Shown here in pieces: positions 1 through 8,449 of a stretch of DNA of 64,000 bases (position 1 is the stretch's first letter; each line of letters starts with the position of its first letter). Made by a program: the position numbers and the translations under genes. The notes under the pieces were generated by a model. That model was not told the DNA's origin, did not search any database, and saw only the letters and a program-made list of their open reading frames with translations. This stretch comes from Oleomonas cavernae (GTDB taxonomy: Bacteria; Pseudomonadota; Alphaproteobacteria; Zavarziniales; Zavarziniaceae), in the NCBI RefSeq assembly GCF_003590945.1, contig NZ_QYUK01000011.1, positions 1,578,001 to 1,642,000 on the forward strand. The letters are read 5' to 3'.

Positions 1-284
1 CCTAGCCGAGGTGAATTCATGCCGCCAAGGGCGCGCTGCGCTGCACCGCACAAAGCCCGCCGCGCACGGTTCATGGCGACGCGACGTCAAGTGCTGTGCG
101 CCGCAATAAAGTGACGCAGACCTGCCCAACTTGGTCAGAAAAAGCCGGCTCAATTGCCGCCAACCCGGGCTTGCGGGATTGTCAGGGCCGGTGAAGCCCC
201 TATCCTCACCACAACCGCCGCTGCCCCGAGGGATGGCGGTTTTCGACGACTGACCGGAGCGATCCCCGCCGGGGGCTGGAGAGA

Positions 285-602
285 ATGATGAGCGCGGATG
301 CCGTTACCCAGATCACACAGGAAATGAAGGCTCGCGTCGGCGACAATTCGGGCCTGGGCGCCACGTTGAAGTTCAACTTCAACGGCGACGGCATCGTCTA
401 TGTCGACGGCAAGTCGACACCCAACACCGTGTCGAACGAAGACAAGCCGGCCGACTGCACGATCAAGGTCGGCCTGGCCGATTTCATGGCGATGGTCGAC
501 GGCAAGCTGGACGGCACGACCGCCTTCATGATGGGCAAGCTGAAGGTCGAAGGGAACATGGCGGTGGCCATGAAGCTGGGTCCCATCCTGGGCCGCAAGT
601 GA
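285..602 (+). CDS. SCP2 sterol-binding domain protein
   Basis: A 105-residue protein that is essentially one SCP2 (sterol carrier protein 2) lipid-binding domain. Visible family features are the early FNF strand, the central 'ADCTIKV' strand, the 'DFMAMVDGKLDGTTAFMMGKLKVEGN' type region (seen as D-F-x-A-M-V-D-G-K followed by G-K-L-K-V-E-G) and the closing methionine/lysine helix. Such proteins bind fatty acyl-CoA or other lipids in the cytoplasm; in MFE-2 enzymes this domain is fused to the hydratase and dehydrogenase. It lacks a signal peptide. GGAGAG lies just before the ATGATG start. A MaoC hydratase and an SDR dehydrogenase lie 6-9 kb away, which fits a role in lipid metabolism, but the actual ligand cannot be read from sequence. 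Confidence 0.88.
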   Translation: MMSADAVTQITQEMKARVGDNSGLGATLKFNFNGDGIVYVDGKSTPNTVSNEDKPADCTIKVGLADFMAMVDGKLDGTTAFMMGKLKVEGNMAVAMKLGPILGRK

Positions 603-674
603 GCCTGGATTGAGCGAGCGTCTCGACCCTCGTCGTGGCCGGAACCTGCCCGGTCACGACAGCGATGCAACCGC

Positions 675-1637
675 ATGAGCGCCCTGCCGCCGCCCCGCTT
701 CGTTGCCGCCAACGGCATCCGCATGGCCGTCTACGAGCAGGGCAAAGGCCTGCCTGTCGTCCTGTGCCACGGCTTTCCCGAACTGGCCTATTCCTGGCGC
801 CATCAGCTCCCCGCCCTGGCGGCGGCCGGCTTCCGCGCCATCGCCCCGGATCAACGGGGCTATGGCCTGACCGACCGGCCGGCGGCGGTCGAGGCCTACG
901 ACATGGCGCACCTGACTGGCGACCTGGTCGGCCTGCTCGACGCCCTGGAGATCGAGAAGGCGGTGTTCTGCGGCCATGATTGGGGCGGCCTGATCACCTG
1001 GCAGATGCCGCTGCGCCATCCCGACAGGGTGGCCGGGGTCATCGGCCTATGCACGCCGTTCATCCCGCGCCTGTCGGCCGATCCCATCGCCCTGATGCGC
1101 GCGGCCTATGGTGACGATATGTATATCGTCGCCTTCCAGCAGCCCGAGGTTGCCGACCGGGCCCTGGCGGCCGATGTCGGGCGCAGTGTCGACTTCTTCC
1201 TGCGCCGGGGCGGCGCCCCCGACCCCCAGGGCGAGCGCCAGGAGCTGCTGAAGGCGCTGGCCGCAGGAAATTGGCCGGGCGAAACGTTCCTGTCGCTTAA
1301 GGAGCGTGCCTTCTATGTCGAGAGCTTTTCCCGCACCGGCTTTACCGGCGGCATCAACTGGTACCGCAACTTCACCCGGAACTGGACGGCTTCGGCCGGG
1401 TTGAGGCAATGGATAGATGTGCCGAGCTTGATGATCAGTGCTGCCGACGACCCGTTCTTGCCGCCATCGATGGCGGCGGGCATGGCTAAATATGTCGGCG
1501 ATCTGGAGCGGCATGTGATTCCCGCGTGCGGTCATTGGATCCAGCAGGAGCAGCCGGCGCAGACCAATCGCCTGATGCTCGACTGGCTGCGGCGGCGGGT
1601 CGCGGATCTGGGGCCTGGTGATCTCGGGCGTCTGTGA
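675..1637 (+). CDS. alpha/beta hydrolase, soluble epoxide hydrolase type
   Basis: A 320-residue alpha/beta hydrolase. The oxyanion-hole motif HGFP is at residues 32-35. The nucleophile elbow is GHDWGG (100-105) with Asp102, which marks the epoxide hydrolase/dehalogenase branch rather than serine esterases. An acid lies in the ADDP segment near 258-259 and the catalytic His in CGHW near 287. The lid has a Tyr in the 'GINWYRN' stretch (about 230), as in epoxide hydrolases that polarise the epoxide with tyrosines. The likely reaction is hydrolysis of an epoxide to a diol in the cytoplasm; haloalkane dehalogenase is the main alternative, but HGFPE and the lid Tyr favour the epoxide enzyme. It follows the SCP2 gene after about 70 bp on the same strand and may share its transcript. 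Confidence 0.85.
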   Translation: MSALPPPRFVAANGIRMAVYEQGKGLPVVLCHGFPELAYSWRHQLPALAAAGFRAIAPDQRGYGLTDRPAAVEAYDMAHLTGDLVGLLDALEIEKAVFCGHDWGGLITWQMPLRHPDRVAGVIGLCTPFIPRLSADPIALMRAAYGDDMYIVAFQQPEVADRALAADVGRSVDFFLRRGGAPDPQGERQELLKALAAGNWPGETFLSLKERAFYVESFSRTGFTGGINWYRNFTRNWTASAGLRQWIDVPSLMISAADDPFLPPSMAAGMAKYVGDLERHVIPACGHWIQQEQPAQTNRLMLDWLRRRVADLGPGDLGRL

Positions 1638-1700
1638 TCCAGGTCACAGGGGCGCTCTGGCGTCCGGTGCTTGGGTGTGAATAGGATAAGGCGTTTTCGC

Positions 1701-1714
1701 GTTCGCGCGCGAAC
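1701..1714. promoter_or_regulatory. 14-bp perfect palindrome upstream of the OmpA lipoprotein gene
   Basis: GTTCGCGCGCGAAC is a perfect palindrome ending about 20 bp before the ATG at 1735. A GAGGAG ribosome site (about 1723-1728) lies between. It could be an operator or an mRNA hairpin in the 5' leader; no regulator can be named. Confidence 0.35.
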
Positions 1715-1734
1715 GGATCGATGAGGAGCTACGC

Positions 1735-2370
1735 ATGTTGAAGAAGGCTGTAGTCCTTGCGTTGGTCGGTGGCCTCGCCGCCGGTTGCACGCAAGATGGC
1801 CGGATCTCGAACACCGGCGCGGGGGCTGGCATCGGTACCCTGCTGGGTGCCGGCATCGGTGCGGCCGTGGCCGGCAACCGGGGCGAAGGCGCCCTGATCG
1901 GCGCTGGCATCGGCCTCCTGGCCGGCGGCGCCGTCGGCTACTACATGGATCGCCAGGAAGCCGAAATGCGCCAGAAGGTGGCCGGCACCGGCATCGAGGT
2001 CCAGCGCGTCGGCGACAATATCAAGCTGATCATGCCGGGCGGCATCACCTTCCGCACCGGCTCGTCCGAAATCCAGCCGCAGTTCTACAACCCGCTCGAT
2101 CAGGTCGCCGGCGTCTTGCAGCAGTACCCGCAATCGCTGATCGACGTCGTCGGCCACACCGACAATGTCGGCTCGGACCAGATGAACCAGCAGCTCTCGG
2201 AACGCCGGGCCTCGTCGGTCGCAAGCTACCTGATGTCCCGCGGCGTCATTGCCCAGCGCCTGAACGCCTATGGCGTGGGCGAGACCCAGCCCGTGGCCGA
2301 CAATGCCAGCGATTTCGGCCGCCAGCAGAACCGCCGGGTCGAAGTCATCATCCGCCCCTATACGAGCTGA
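1735..2370 (+). CDS. OmpA-family outer-membrane lipoprotein with glycine zipper
   Basis: A 211-residue lipoprotein of the YiaD type. The signal peptide ends in a lipobox LAAGC with Cys18 as the lipidation site. Residues about 28-70 form a glycine-zipper hydrophobic segment rich in GxxxG (GAGIGTLLGAGIGAA and repeats). The C-terminal OmpA domain (about 100-211) has the peptidoglycan-binding 'VGHTDNVGS' loop and the 'LSERRA' helix. It should anchor the outer membrane to peptidoglycan. GAGGAG precedes the ATG at a good distance. A strong hairpin 22 bp after the stop closes the transcript. Confidence 0.92.
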   Translation: MLKKAVVLALVGGLAAGCTQDGRISNTGAGAGIGTLLGAGIGAAVAGNRGEGALIGAGIGLLAGGAVGYYMDRQEAEMRQKVAGTGIEVQRVGDNIKLIMPGGITFRTGSSEIQPQFYNPLDQVAGVLQQYPQSLIDVVGHTDNVGSDQMNQQLSERRASSVASYLMSRGVIAQRLNAYGVGETQPVADNASDFGRQQNRRVEVIIRPYTS

Positions 2371-2391
2371 CCAATCCGCTCGATGGCAACG

Positions 2392-2418
2392 AAGGGCCGC
2401 GGCATGACCGCGGCCCTT
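2392..2418 (+). terminator. intrinsic terminator after the OmpA lipoprotein gene
   Basis: A perfect 11-bp inverted repeat (AAGGGCCGCGG / CCGCGGCCCTT) with a 5-base loop. The right arm runs into TTTC. It sits 22 bp after the lipoprotein stop codon. Confidence 0.75.
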
Positions 2419-2563
2419 TCGATTCGTGGCGCGATTCTTGGGCACCGATTGACGCCGCGGGTGTCTTCATGCTTGTTTTGCCGCCACGGGGTCCCTCGCG
2501 ATCACCCCGTCAGGCGGCAGCCCAAGGATCGCGTCCACGCGCTTAGTGCGGAGATGGACGCTC

Positions 2564-3373
2564 ATGCTGTCGAATCCTCAAATCACCACAACACAACTGG
2601 CCCTGTCGGTCGGCCTGCCCGACGCGCCCGCCATCCTCGATGTGCGCCTCCAGGAAGACGTCGACAATGACGACCGCTTCCTGCCCGCTTCGGTCCGCCG
2701 CGACCATCGCATGGTCGCGCAATGGGCCGGCGACTATGCCGGCCGCAGCGTCGTCGTGGTCTGCCAGAAGGGTAAGAAGTTAAGCCACGGCACCGTGGCC
2801 TGGCTGCGCCATGCGGGGGTCGATGCCGCCACGCTGGAGGGCGGTTTCGAAGCCTGGCGCGACCAGGCAGGCCTGCTGGTCGCGCCGCGCCACCTGCCGC
2901 CGCGCGATGCGCAGGGCCGCACCGTCTGGGTTACCCGGTCGCGGCCCAAGGTGGACCGGATCGCCTGCCCCTGGCTGATCCGCCGCTTCATCGATCCCCG
3001 GGCCGTGTTCCTGTTCGTGCCGACGCCCGAGGTGCTGGCCGTGGCCGAGCGTTTCGACGCCACGCCCTTCGACATCGACGATGTCTTCTGGAGTCACCGC
3101 GGGGAGCGTTGCAGCTTCGATACCATGATCGCGGCCTTCGGCCTGCAATCCCCGGCCCTGGACCGGCTCGCCGCGATCGTGCGGGGCGCCGACACCGCCC
3201 GTCTCGACCTGGCGCCCCAGGCCGCCGGCCTGCTCGCCGCGGCGCTGGGCTATTCCGCCATGTTCGAGGACGACCTGGTCCAACTGGCCCACAGCCTGCC
3301 GCTTTATGACGCCTTCTATCGCTGGTGCCGCGACGCTAATACAGAAGCCCACAACTGGCCGGCGGCCGCGTGA
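2564..3373 (+). CDS. chrB: rhodanese domain fused to ChrB C-terminal domain (chromate resistance)
   Basis: A 269-residue two-domain protein. Residues about 5-108 form a rhodanese domain with the active-site loop beginning at Cys67 (C-Q-K-G-K-K). Residues about 118-265 match the ChrB C-terminal domain, with 'SRPKVDRIACPWLIRRFID' type residues (R-P-K-x-D-R-x-A-C-P-W-L-I) and a second cluster around H-R-G-E-R-C-S-F. ChrB proteins accompany the ChrA chromate efflux pump and act as regulator or Cr(VI) reductase; the rhodanese part suggests a sulfur or redox role. I chose ATG 2564 because GGAG lies 10 bases upstream; GTG 2546 is an in-frame alternative. The stop is 11 bp before chrA. Confidence 0.85.
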   Translation: MLSNPQITTTQLALSVGLPDAPAILDVRLQEDVDNDDRFLPASVRRDHRMVAQWAGDYAGRSVVVVCQKGKKLSHGTVAWLRHAGVDAATLEGGFEAWRDQAGLLVAPRHLPPRDAQGRTVWVTRSRPKVDRIACPWLIRRFIDPRAVFLFVPTPEVLAVAERFDATPFDIDDVFWSHRGERCSFDTMIAAFGLQSPALDRLAAIVRGADTARLDLAPQAAGLLAAALGYSAMFEDDLVQLAHSLPLYDAFYRWCRDANTEAHNWPAAA

Positions 3374-3384
3374 GGGAACCGATC

Positions 3385-4791
3385 ATGACCAGCACCGTCG
3401 CCGAAACGGCATCGCCGGAGCCGACCGGGCCCGTGCCCAGCTTTGCCGAGGGCCTGCGGGTATGGGCGCGGATCGGCCTGCTCAGCTTCGGCGGCCCGGC
3501 GGGACAGATCGCCTTGATGCACCGCATCCTGGTCGACGAACGCCGCTGGATCGGTGAGCAGCGCTTCCTGCACGCCCTTGGTTACTGCACGCTGCTGCCG
3601 GGCCCCGAGGCACAGCAATTGGCGACCTATGTCGGCTGGCTGCTGCATCGCACCGCCGGCGGTCTCGCCGCCGGGATCCTGTTCGTGTTGCCGGGGGCCC
3701 TGGTCATGCTAGGGCTCAGCATCCTCTACGTGCTCCACCGCGATGCCCCGCTGGTCGATGCGGTATTCTTCGGGGTGAAGGCCGCCGTGCTGGCAGTGGT
3801 GGTCGAAGCGCTGTTGCGGATCGGGCGGCGGGCGCTCAAGAACCGGGCGATGGCCGGGGTCGCCGTGGCGGCCTTCGTGGGCATCTACGTCCTGAACATC
3901 CCGTTTCCGGCGATCGTGCTTGCCGCCGGGCTGCTGGGATGGTTCGGCAGCAAGCAGGCGCCGCACCTGTTTGCCGCGGCCGGCCACGGCGCCAAGGGCG
4001 TGGTCGCGGGCGGTGGGTCGTTCAGCGTCGTCGACGCCATGTTCGAACGTGGCGAATTGCGCCATGCCCAGCCCTCGCGCGCTGCCACCCTGCGGGTTCT
4101 GGCGACCTGGCTGCCGCTGTGGCTGCTGCCTGTCGCCGCCCTGTGGCTGCTGACCGGCGGCGACAGCGTCTGGACGCAGATCGGCGCCTTTTTCAGCGGC
4201 ATGGCGGTGGTTACTTTCGGCGGCGCCTATGCCGTGCTCGCCTATGTCGCGCAGGCGGCGGTCGAGGGCTTCGGCTGGCTGGCGCCCGGTGAAATGGTCG
4301 ACGGCCTGGGCCTGGCTGAGACCACGCCCGGTCCGCTGATCATGGTCTTGCAGTTCGTCGGCTTCCTGGCCGCCTACCGCCAGGCCCATGGCCTCGACCC
4401 GATGCTGGCGGGGTGCCTGGGGGCGCTGCTGACCACCTGGGTGACCTTCGCGCCCTGCTTCCTGTGGATCTTCCTGGGCGGCCCTTACGTCGAATCGCTG
4501 CGCAGCAGCAAGGCACTGTCGGCGGCGCTGTCGACGATCACCGCCGCCATCGTCGGGGTGATCTTCAACCTCACATTGTGGTTCGCCCTCCACGTGCTCT
4601 TCCACGAGGTGCGGCCATTCACCGTCGCCGGCATCGGCCCCGACCTGCCGGTGCTGGACAGCCTGGATTGGCGCGCGACGCTGCTCAGCATCGCCGCCTT
4701 GCTGGCGATGCTGCGCTTTGGCATCGGCATGTTGCCGACCCTGGCCCTGTCCGCGGTTGCCGCCGTCCTCCTGGTTACGCTGTCCCATTGA
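3385..4791 (+). CDS. chrA: chromate transporter ChrA
   Basis: A 468-residue inner-membrane protein of the CHR family. It has the two-halves architecture of long-chain ChrA proteins: the N-terminal half carries 'SFGGPAGQIALMH' and 'LLPGPEAQQLATYVG', and the C-terminal half carries the related 'TFGGAYAVLAYVAQ' and 'TTPGPLIMVLQFVGF'. Members export chromate, taken up through sulfate permeases, at the expense of the proton gradient. ATG 3385 follows AGGGA at 7 bases and is preferred over GTG 3370, which would overlap chrB. A terminator-like hairpin follows the stop. Pairing with chrB makes chromate resistance the best reading. Confidence 0.93.
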   Translation: MTSTVAETASPEPTGPVPSFAEGLRVWARIGLLSFGGPAGQIALMHRILVDERRWIGEQRFLHALGYCTLLPGPEAQQLATYVGWLLHRTAGGLAAGILFVLPGALVMLGLSILYVLHRDAPLVDAVFFGVKAAVLAVVVEALLRIGRRALKNRAMAGVAVAAFVGIYVLNIPFPAIVLAAGLLGWFGSKQAPHLFAAAGHGAKGVVAGGGSFSVVDAMFERGELRHAQPSRAATLRVLATWLPLWLLPVAALWLLTGGDSVWTQIGAFFSGMAVVTFGGAYAVLAYVAQAAVEGFGWLAPGEMVDGLGLAETTPGPLIMVLQFVGFLAAYRQAHGLDPMLAGCLGALLTTWVTFAPCFLWIFLGGPYVESLRSSKALSAALSTITAAIVGVIFNLTLWFALHVLFHEVRPFTVAGIGPDLPVLDSLDWRATLLSIAALLAMLRFGIGMLPTLALSAVAAVLLVTLSH

Positions 4792-4819
4792 CGGCCAACG
4801 CCACAGCCCAGGATGGTTA

Positions 4820-4841
4820 ACGGGGAGGCCCCGTGTCTTTT
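4820..4841 (+). terminator. probable terminator after chrA
   Basis: ACGGGG-AGG-CCCCGT hairpin (6-bp stem, 3-base loop) followed by GTCTTTT. It lies 29 bp after the chrA stop. The short stem makes it moderate evidence. Confidence 0.5.
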
Positions 4842-4969
4842 ATGGAGACGGCGGTGCAAAAGGGTGCTCACATTCGCGGAAAGCCGAAACGAATTCCCCG
4901 AACCTTTGCAAAACCATTATCCGTTTATGTTCAATGCCCTTGCGCTGGTTCAATGCGGGCAATTAACTC

Positions 4970-6184
4970 GTGTCTGTAACATTGAGCATGATGACGATGC
5001 TGAACGCGCAAAGCGGCGATGAGGGAAAAGAGGCCTCGGTCGTCATTCTCGACGACGATGTCCACATCGTCGACGTTTTGCGTGCCCGCATCGGCCGGGA
5101 CGGGCTGCGCATCACCATCGTGCATACCATCACGGAACTCGAGGCGGCCTGCCGCGCCGCGCCGCCGGCCGCCGTCGTCGCCGACCTCAACCTGCCCGGT
5201 GTGACCCCGCACGACACCACGGAAATGCTGTCGCGGCTGGCCTACGCCGGGCCGCTGTTCCTGGTCAGCGAGGCGAACGAGCACGACATCGCCATGGCGC
5301 GGGACCTTGCCCAGCGCTTCGGCCTCGATCGGCCGACCATTTTCCGCAAGCCGTTTTCTTATGCCGCCTTGTCGGCGGCGCTGGTGAATTCGGTCGCGAT
5401 GACGCGCCCCGCCGCGCTCGAAGACGTCACGGCCGCGATCGAGAGCGGTGAAATCATGCCGTTCTTCCAGCTCCAGGTGGATCTCGCCTCGGGGCGGATC
5501 GTCGGCGCCGAAGCCCTGGCGCGCTGGAAGCGTCCCGACGGCTCGGTCACGCCCACCGGCAACTTCATGCCCGTGATCGAACAGGCCGGCCTGTGGCGCC
5601 GCCTGACCGACCGCATGCTGCTCGACTCGGCAGTGGCGATCCGGCGCTGGCAGGCGGCGGGCCTGTCGCCGTGCAAGATTTCGGTCAATCTCGAAGCCAG
5701 CGTCGCGGCCGATCCGGGATTTGGCCCCAGCGCGGCCCAGATCCTCAATGCCCATGGCGTCGATCACGGCCTGATCCGCTTCGAGATCACCGAACAGACC
5801 GCCATGTCCGACATTTCGACGGCGCTGCGGGCCTTGACCTGGCTGCGCGACAAGGGCTTCGACCTGTCGCTGGACGATTTCGGCACCGGCTTTTCCTCGC
5901 TCTCGGTGCTGCATTCGATGCCCTTCTCGGAATTGAAGATCGACCGCTCCTTCGTGCAGCGCATGAGCACCGACCGCGACGCCAGGGTGATCGTCCGGGC
6001 GACCGTCGACCTTGCCCACAATCTCGACCTGCTGTGCGTGGCCGAGGGGGTCGAAAACGCCGAGGCCTGCGCCAGCCTGATCGAGTTCGGCTGCGACCAC
6101 GGCCAGGGCTACCTGTTCGGCCGCGCGGTCGAGGCCGATGCCTTCGGCGAATTGCTGCGGCAGGGCAAAATCGACCTGCCTTGA
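4970..6184 (+). CDS. receiver-EAL domain protein (c-di-GMP phosphodiesterase)
   Basis: A 404-residue response regulator with an EAL output domain. The receiver domain (about 22-140) has the acidic pocket DDD (28-30), phosphoacceptor Asp72 and the conserved Lys127 in FRKPF. The EAL domain (about 150-400) keeps the signature GAEALARW with Glu181, plus LDDFGTGFSSLS, KIDRSFV and AEGVE, so it should hydrolyse c-di-GMP to pGpG in the cytoplasm when phosphorylated. No sensor kinase is adjacent. The start is uncertain: GTG 4970 gives the longest form, while the ATGs at 4988 and 4991 are equally plausible and no strong ribosome site decides. It converges with the MaoC gene, 7 bp apart. Confidence 0.9.
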   Translation: MSVTLSMMTMLNAQSGDEGKEASVVILDDDVHIVDVLRARIGRDGLRITIVHTITELEAACRAAPPAAVVADLNLPGVTPHDTTEMLSRLAYAGPLFLVSEANEHDIAMARDLAQRFGLDRPTIFRKPFSYAALSAALVNSVAMTRPAALEDVTAAIESGEIMPFFQLQVDLASGRIVGAEALARWKRPDGSVTPTGNFMPVIEQAGLWRRLTDRMLLDSAVAIRRWQAAGLSPCKISVNLEASVAADPGFGPSAAQILNAHGVDHGLIRFEITEQTAMSDISTALRALTWLRDKGFDLSLDDFGTGFSSLSVLHSMPFSELKIDRSFVQRMSTDRDARVIVRATVDLAHNLDLLCVAEGVENAEACASLIEFGCDHGQGYLFGRAVEADAFGELLRQGKIDLP

Positions 6185-6191
6185 CCGGGTC

Positions 6192-7064
6192 TCAGGCCTG
6201 AGCGATCTCCACCCGGCCGTTGCCGAGACAGATCAGGTCACGCTCTACCACCCGCCCGCGAAAAGCGAAGACGGCCGCCTCATCGGTGCGCCAGATTTCC
6301 GTGGCGATGGTCTCGCCCGGATAGACCGGCGCGGTAAAGCGCAGGTCGAGCGCCTTGAGACGGGTGGGATCATTGCCGGCGACCGCGTCGACCAGGGCGC
6401 GGGTGGCGACGCCCAGGCTGGCCAGGCCGTGCAGGATCGGCGCCTTGAAACCGGCCTTTGCCGCCACGTCGGGATCGGCGTGCAACGGGTTGAAATCGCC
6501 CGACAGCCGATAGATCAGCGCCGTATTGGCGGCGGTCCGGCGAGCCGCGACCAGATCGGGGGCGCGATCGTCGGGCACCGCGAAGGGTTCCTTGACCGGC
6601 CCCGAGGGCCCGCCAAAACCGCCGTCGCCGCGCAGGAACGTGGTCTGGCTCACCGTGGCCAGCAAGGTGCCGCTGGCCTTGTCGATGATCCGCCGCGAGG
6701 AATAGAGCAGCGCGCCCCTGCCCGGCCCCTTGTCGACGATCGCATCGACCTTGGAACGGCCGATCACCGTGCCTGACGGCGCCAGGGGGACGTGGATGCG
6801 GATGCTCTGCTCGCCGTGCAGCACCTTGACCCAGTCGGCGCCGGTGGCGGGATCCTTCAGCCAGAAGCCCGGATAGCCCAGCACCACCGCCATCGACGGC
6901 AGAACCTTCAAGCCCGCCTCGTAGACGTAAGCCAGGTCGCCACGATCCAGCGGATCGATGCCGCAGCCCAGGCCCAGGGCATAGAGGATCGTGTCCTTGG
7001 CGGTATAGCGATGTTCCAGGTCCGGGAACGACCAGTTCAACAGCTTGTCGTAGACGATCGCCAT
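6192..7064 (-). CDS. MaoC-family (R)-specific enoyl-CoA hydratase, double hot-dog
   Basis: A 290-residue protein with two hot-dog domains, the length of the hydratase-2 unit of MFE-2. The catalytic hydratase-2 motif is present in the second domain as Y-R-L-S-G-D-x-N-P-L-H-x-D with Asp190 and His195. It should add water to trans-2-enoyl-CoA giving (3R)-hydroxyacyl-CoA in the cytoplasm. It lies near an SDR (8450) and acyl-CoA dehydrogenase (9413) on the same strand, separated by a palindromic repeat and a DUF3047 gene. Together with the SCP2 protein at 285, these genes match the separate modules of a peroxisomal MFE-2. Confidence 0.9.
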   Translation of the reverse strand: MAIVYDKLLNWSFPDLEHRYTAKDTILYALGLGCGIDPLDRGDLAYVYEAGLKVLPSMAVVLGYPGFWLKDPATGADWVKVLHGEQSIRIHVPLAPSGTVIGRSKVDAIVDKGPGRGALLYSSRRIIDKASGTLLATVSQTTFLRGDGGFGGPSGPVKEPFAVPDDRAPDLVAARRTAANTALIYRLSGDFNPLHADPDVAAKAGFKAPILHGLASLGVATRALVDAVAGNDPTRLKALDLRFTAPVYPGETIATEIWRTDEAAVFAFRGRVVERDLICLGNGRVEIAQA

Positions 7065-7103
7065 GGGTTGTCCCCTATCCTGTCAACGGCTGGCAGTACC
7101 ATC

Positions 7104-7218
7104 GTGCGTCCTTCGAGACGGGCGCTTCGCGCCCTCCTCAGGATGAGGAGAATCTTGGTGGCATAAAGATTCTCCTCATCCTGAGGAGCCACCAAAGGTG
7201 GCGTCTCGAAGGACGCAC
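7104..7218. repeat. 115-bp intergenic palindromic element
   Basis: The outer arms GTGCGTCCTTCGAGACG (7104-7120) and 7202-7218 are perfect 17-bp inverted repeats. A 23-bp perfect inverted repeat (7134-7156 with 7166-7188) forms the centre. Between them are two small hairpins: GGGCGC-TTC-GCGCCC (7120-7134) and CCACC-AAA-GGTGG (7189-7201). The result is a branched, cruciform-like fold. The CCTCAGGATGAGGA core resembles palindromic intergenic repeats widespread in alphaproteobacteria. It fills the gap between the MaoC and DUF3047 genes and could act on the transcript. Confidence 0.85.
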
Positions 7219-7238
7219 AATGCTCGCCCCGGCACAGG

Positions 7239-8447
7239 TTACCCCACCGGAATCCGCTGCCCGCCCTGGACCAGTTCGATCCCGGCAAAGGTCGACTCGC
7301 CCCGGTCGCGGCCGAACAGGCTGTTGGCGATCAGCCAGATGCGGATCACCTTGCCCGGGATGGTACCGCCCAGGGCGGCCGCATAGTCGGCATGGACATC
7401 GCGCGCCTCGGCGATCCAGGTGCCCAGGCCCTGGGGCCCGCTACGCAGGACCACATGGGTTTCCTTGTCCTTCCAGGTGGGCAGCGGGCAGTGATAGACC
7501 GTGCCCACGGGCAGCGCGGCGCTCCAGTAATAGGTCAGATCCTGGCCGTTGTCGAACTCGACCGCGATCGACATGTAGTCGTGGCTGGGCACCGAATCCT
7601 CGCGCAGGCTGGTGGGCAGGCGATCGACCTTCCACTGCCATTCGAGCATCAGGCCGGGTTCCAACGGCGCCTCGACATCGTATTGCAGGATCGCCACATC
7701 GCGGTGGGTAACGCAGCCGATCGCCCGCGCCCGCCCCACTTCCTCGCATCGGAAGAAGGTCTCGCTGTCGCCCAGGTACCACAGGTGTTTCCAGCCCGCG
7801 GGCGGTGCCTTGGCATGACGCAGGCGATCGAGTTCGCCAGCGACGAGTCCCTCATGGTCGCCGAGGGCGGCCAGCCGCAGCAGGCCCTCCTCGATCGGCA
7901 CCGCCCATACCAGCACCGCTGCCAGCATGCCGCCGCCCATGGCGGCGAAATCGGCCGGGTCGGTACCCAGGCGGCCGTCGGGGCTGGCCCATTCGCCGGG
8001 GAAATAACTGGCCAGGGACAGGTCGCCGCCGTGATCGGCGACATAGGAATGGCCGGCGCGGGTGCCGCGGAACACCGGCCCATCGCCGACCTTGGCCCAG
8101 AACTGGAACGGCGGCGCCACCCAGACATCCAGCGGCTTGGCCATGTCGACCCGGCCCATGGCAAAGGTGGTCACCTTGTCGCCCGCGTCGAGCCTGATAC
8201 CCGTCGCGGTCCAGGGCGCGCGATTGGCCGGCAGGTCGACCAGCTTGGCATCGACCAGCGTGCCGGGCGACAGCTTCCCCACCGCCTCGGTGAAGAAGCG
8301 GCGGAACGCGGCCAGGTCGGGCGCCTTCTCCAGCTTGCCCGACAGGCGCTTGCGTAAGGTACGCAGGCCCAGGCGCGCGGCGATTCCCAGTTCGGTGCCC
8401 TTGGATGGGGTATAGGCCCGCGGCAGGGTCTTGGGTGCATCGGTCAT
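7239..8447 (-). CDS. DUF3047 family protein
   Basis: A 402-residue protein. Its C-terminal half matches the DUF3047 pattern: W-Q-W-K-V-D-R-L-P, a D-Y-M-S-I-A-V-E-F-D strand, Y-Y-W-S, the 'VLRSG' strand and the 'EARDVHADY' motif. The N-terminal about 180 residues are not a family I recognise. There is no signal peptide, so it is probably cytoplasmic. DUF3047 has no settled function that I know of. ATG 8447 lies 2 bases after the SDR stop (TGA-CC-ATG), so the two are translationally coupled. That coupling suggests a job in the same CoA-linked lipid or steroid pathway, which is inference. Confidence 0.75.
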   Translation of the reverse strand: MTDAPKTLPRAYTPSKGTELGIAARLGLRTLRKRLSGKLEKAPDLAAFRRFFTEAVGKLSPGTLVDAKLVDLPANRAPWTATGIRLDAGDKVTTFAMGRVDMAKPLDVWVAPPFQFWAKVGDGPVFRGTRAGHSYVADHGGDLSLASYFPGEWASPDGRLGTDPADFAAMGGGMLAAVLVWAVPIEEGLLRLAALGDHEGLVAGELDRLRHAKAPPAGWKHLWYLGDSETFFRCEEVGRARAIGCVTHRDVAILQYDVEAPLEPGLMLEWQWKVDRLPTSLREDSVPSHDYMSIAVEFDNGQDLTYYWSAALPVGTVYHCPLPTWKDKETHVVLRSGPQGLGTWIAEARDVHADYAAALGGTIPGKVIRIWLIANSLFGRDRGESTFAGIELVQGGQRIPVG

Positions 8448-8449
8448 GG

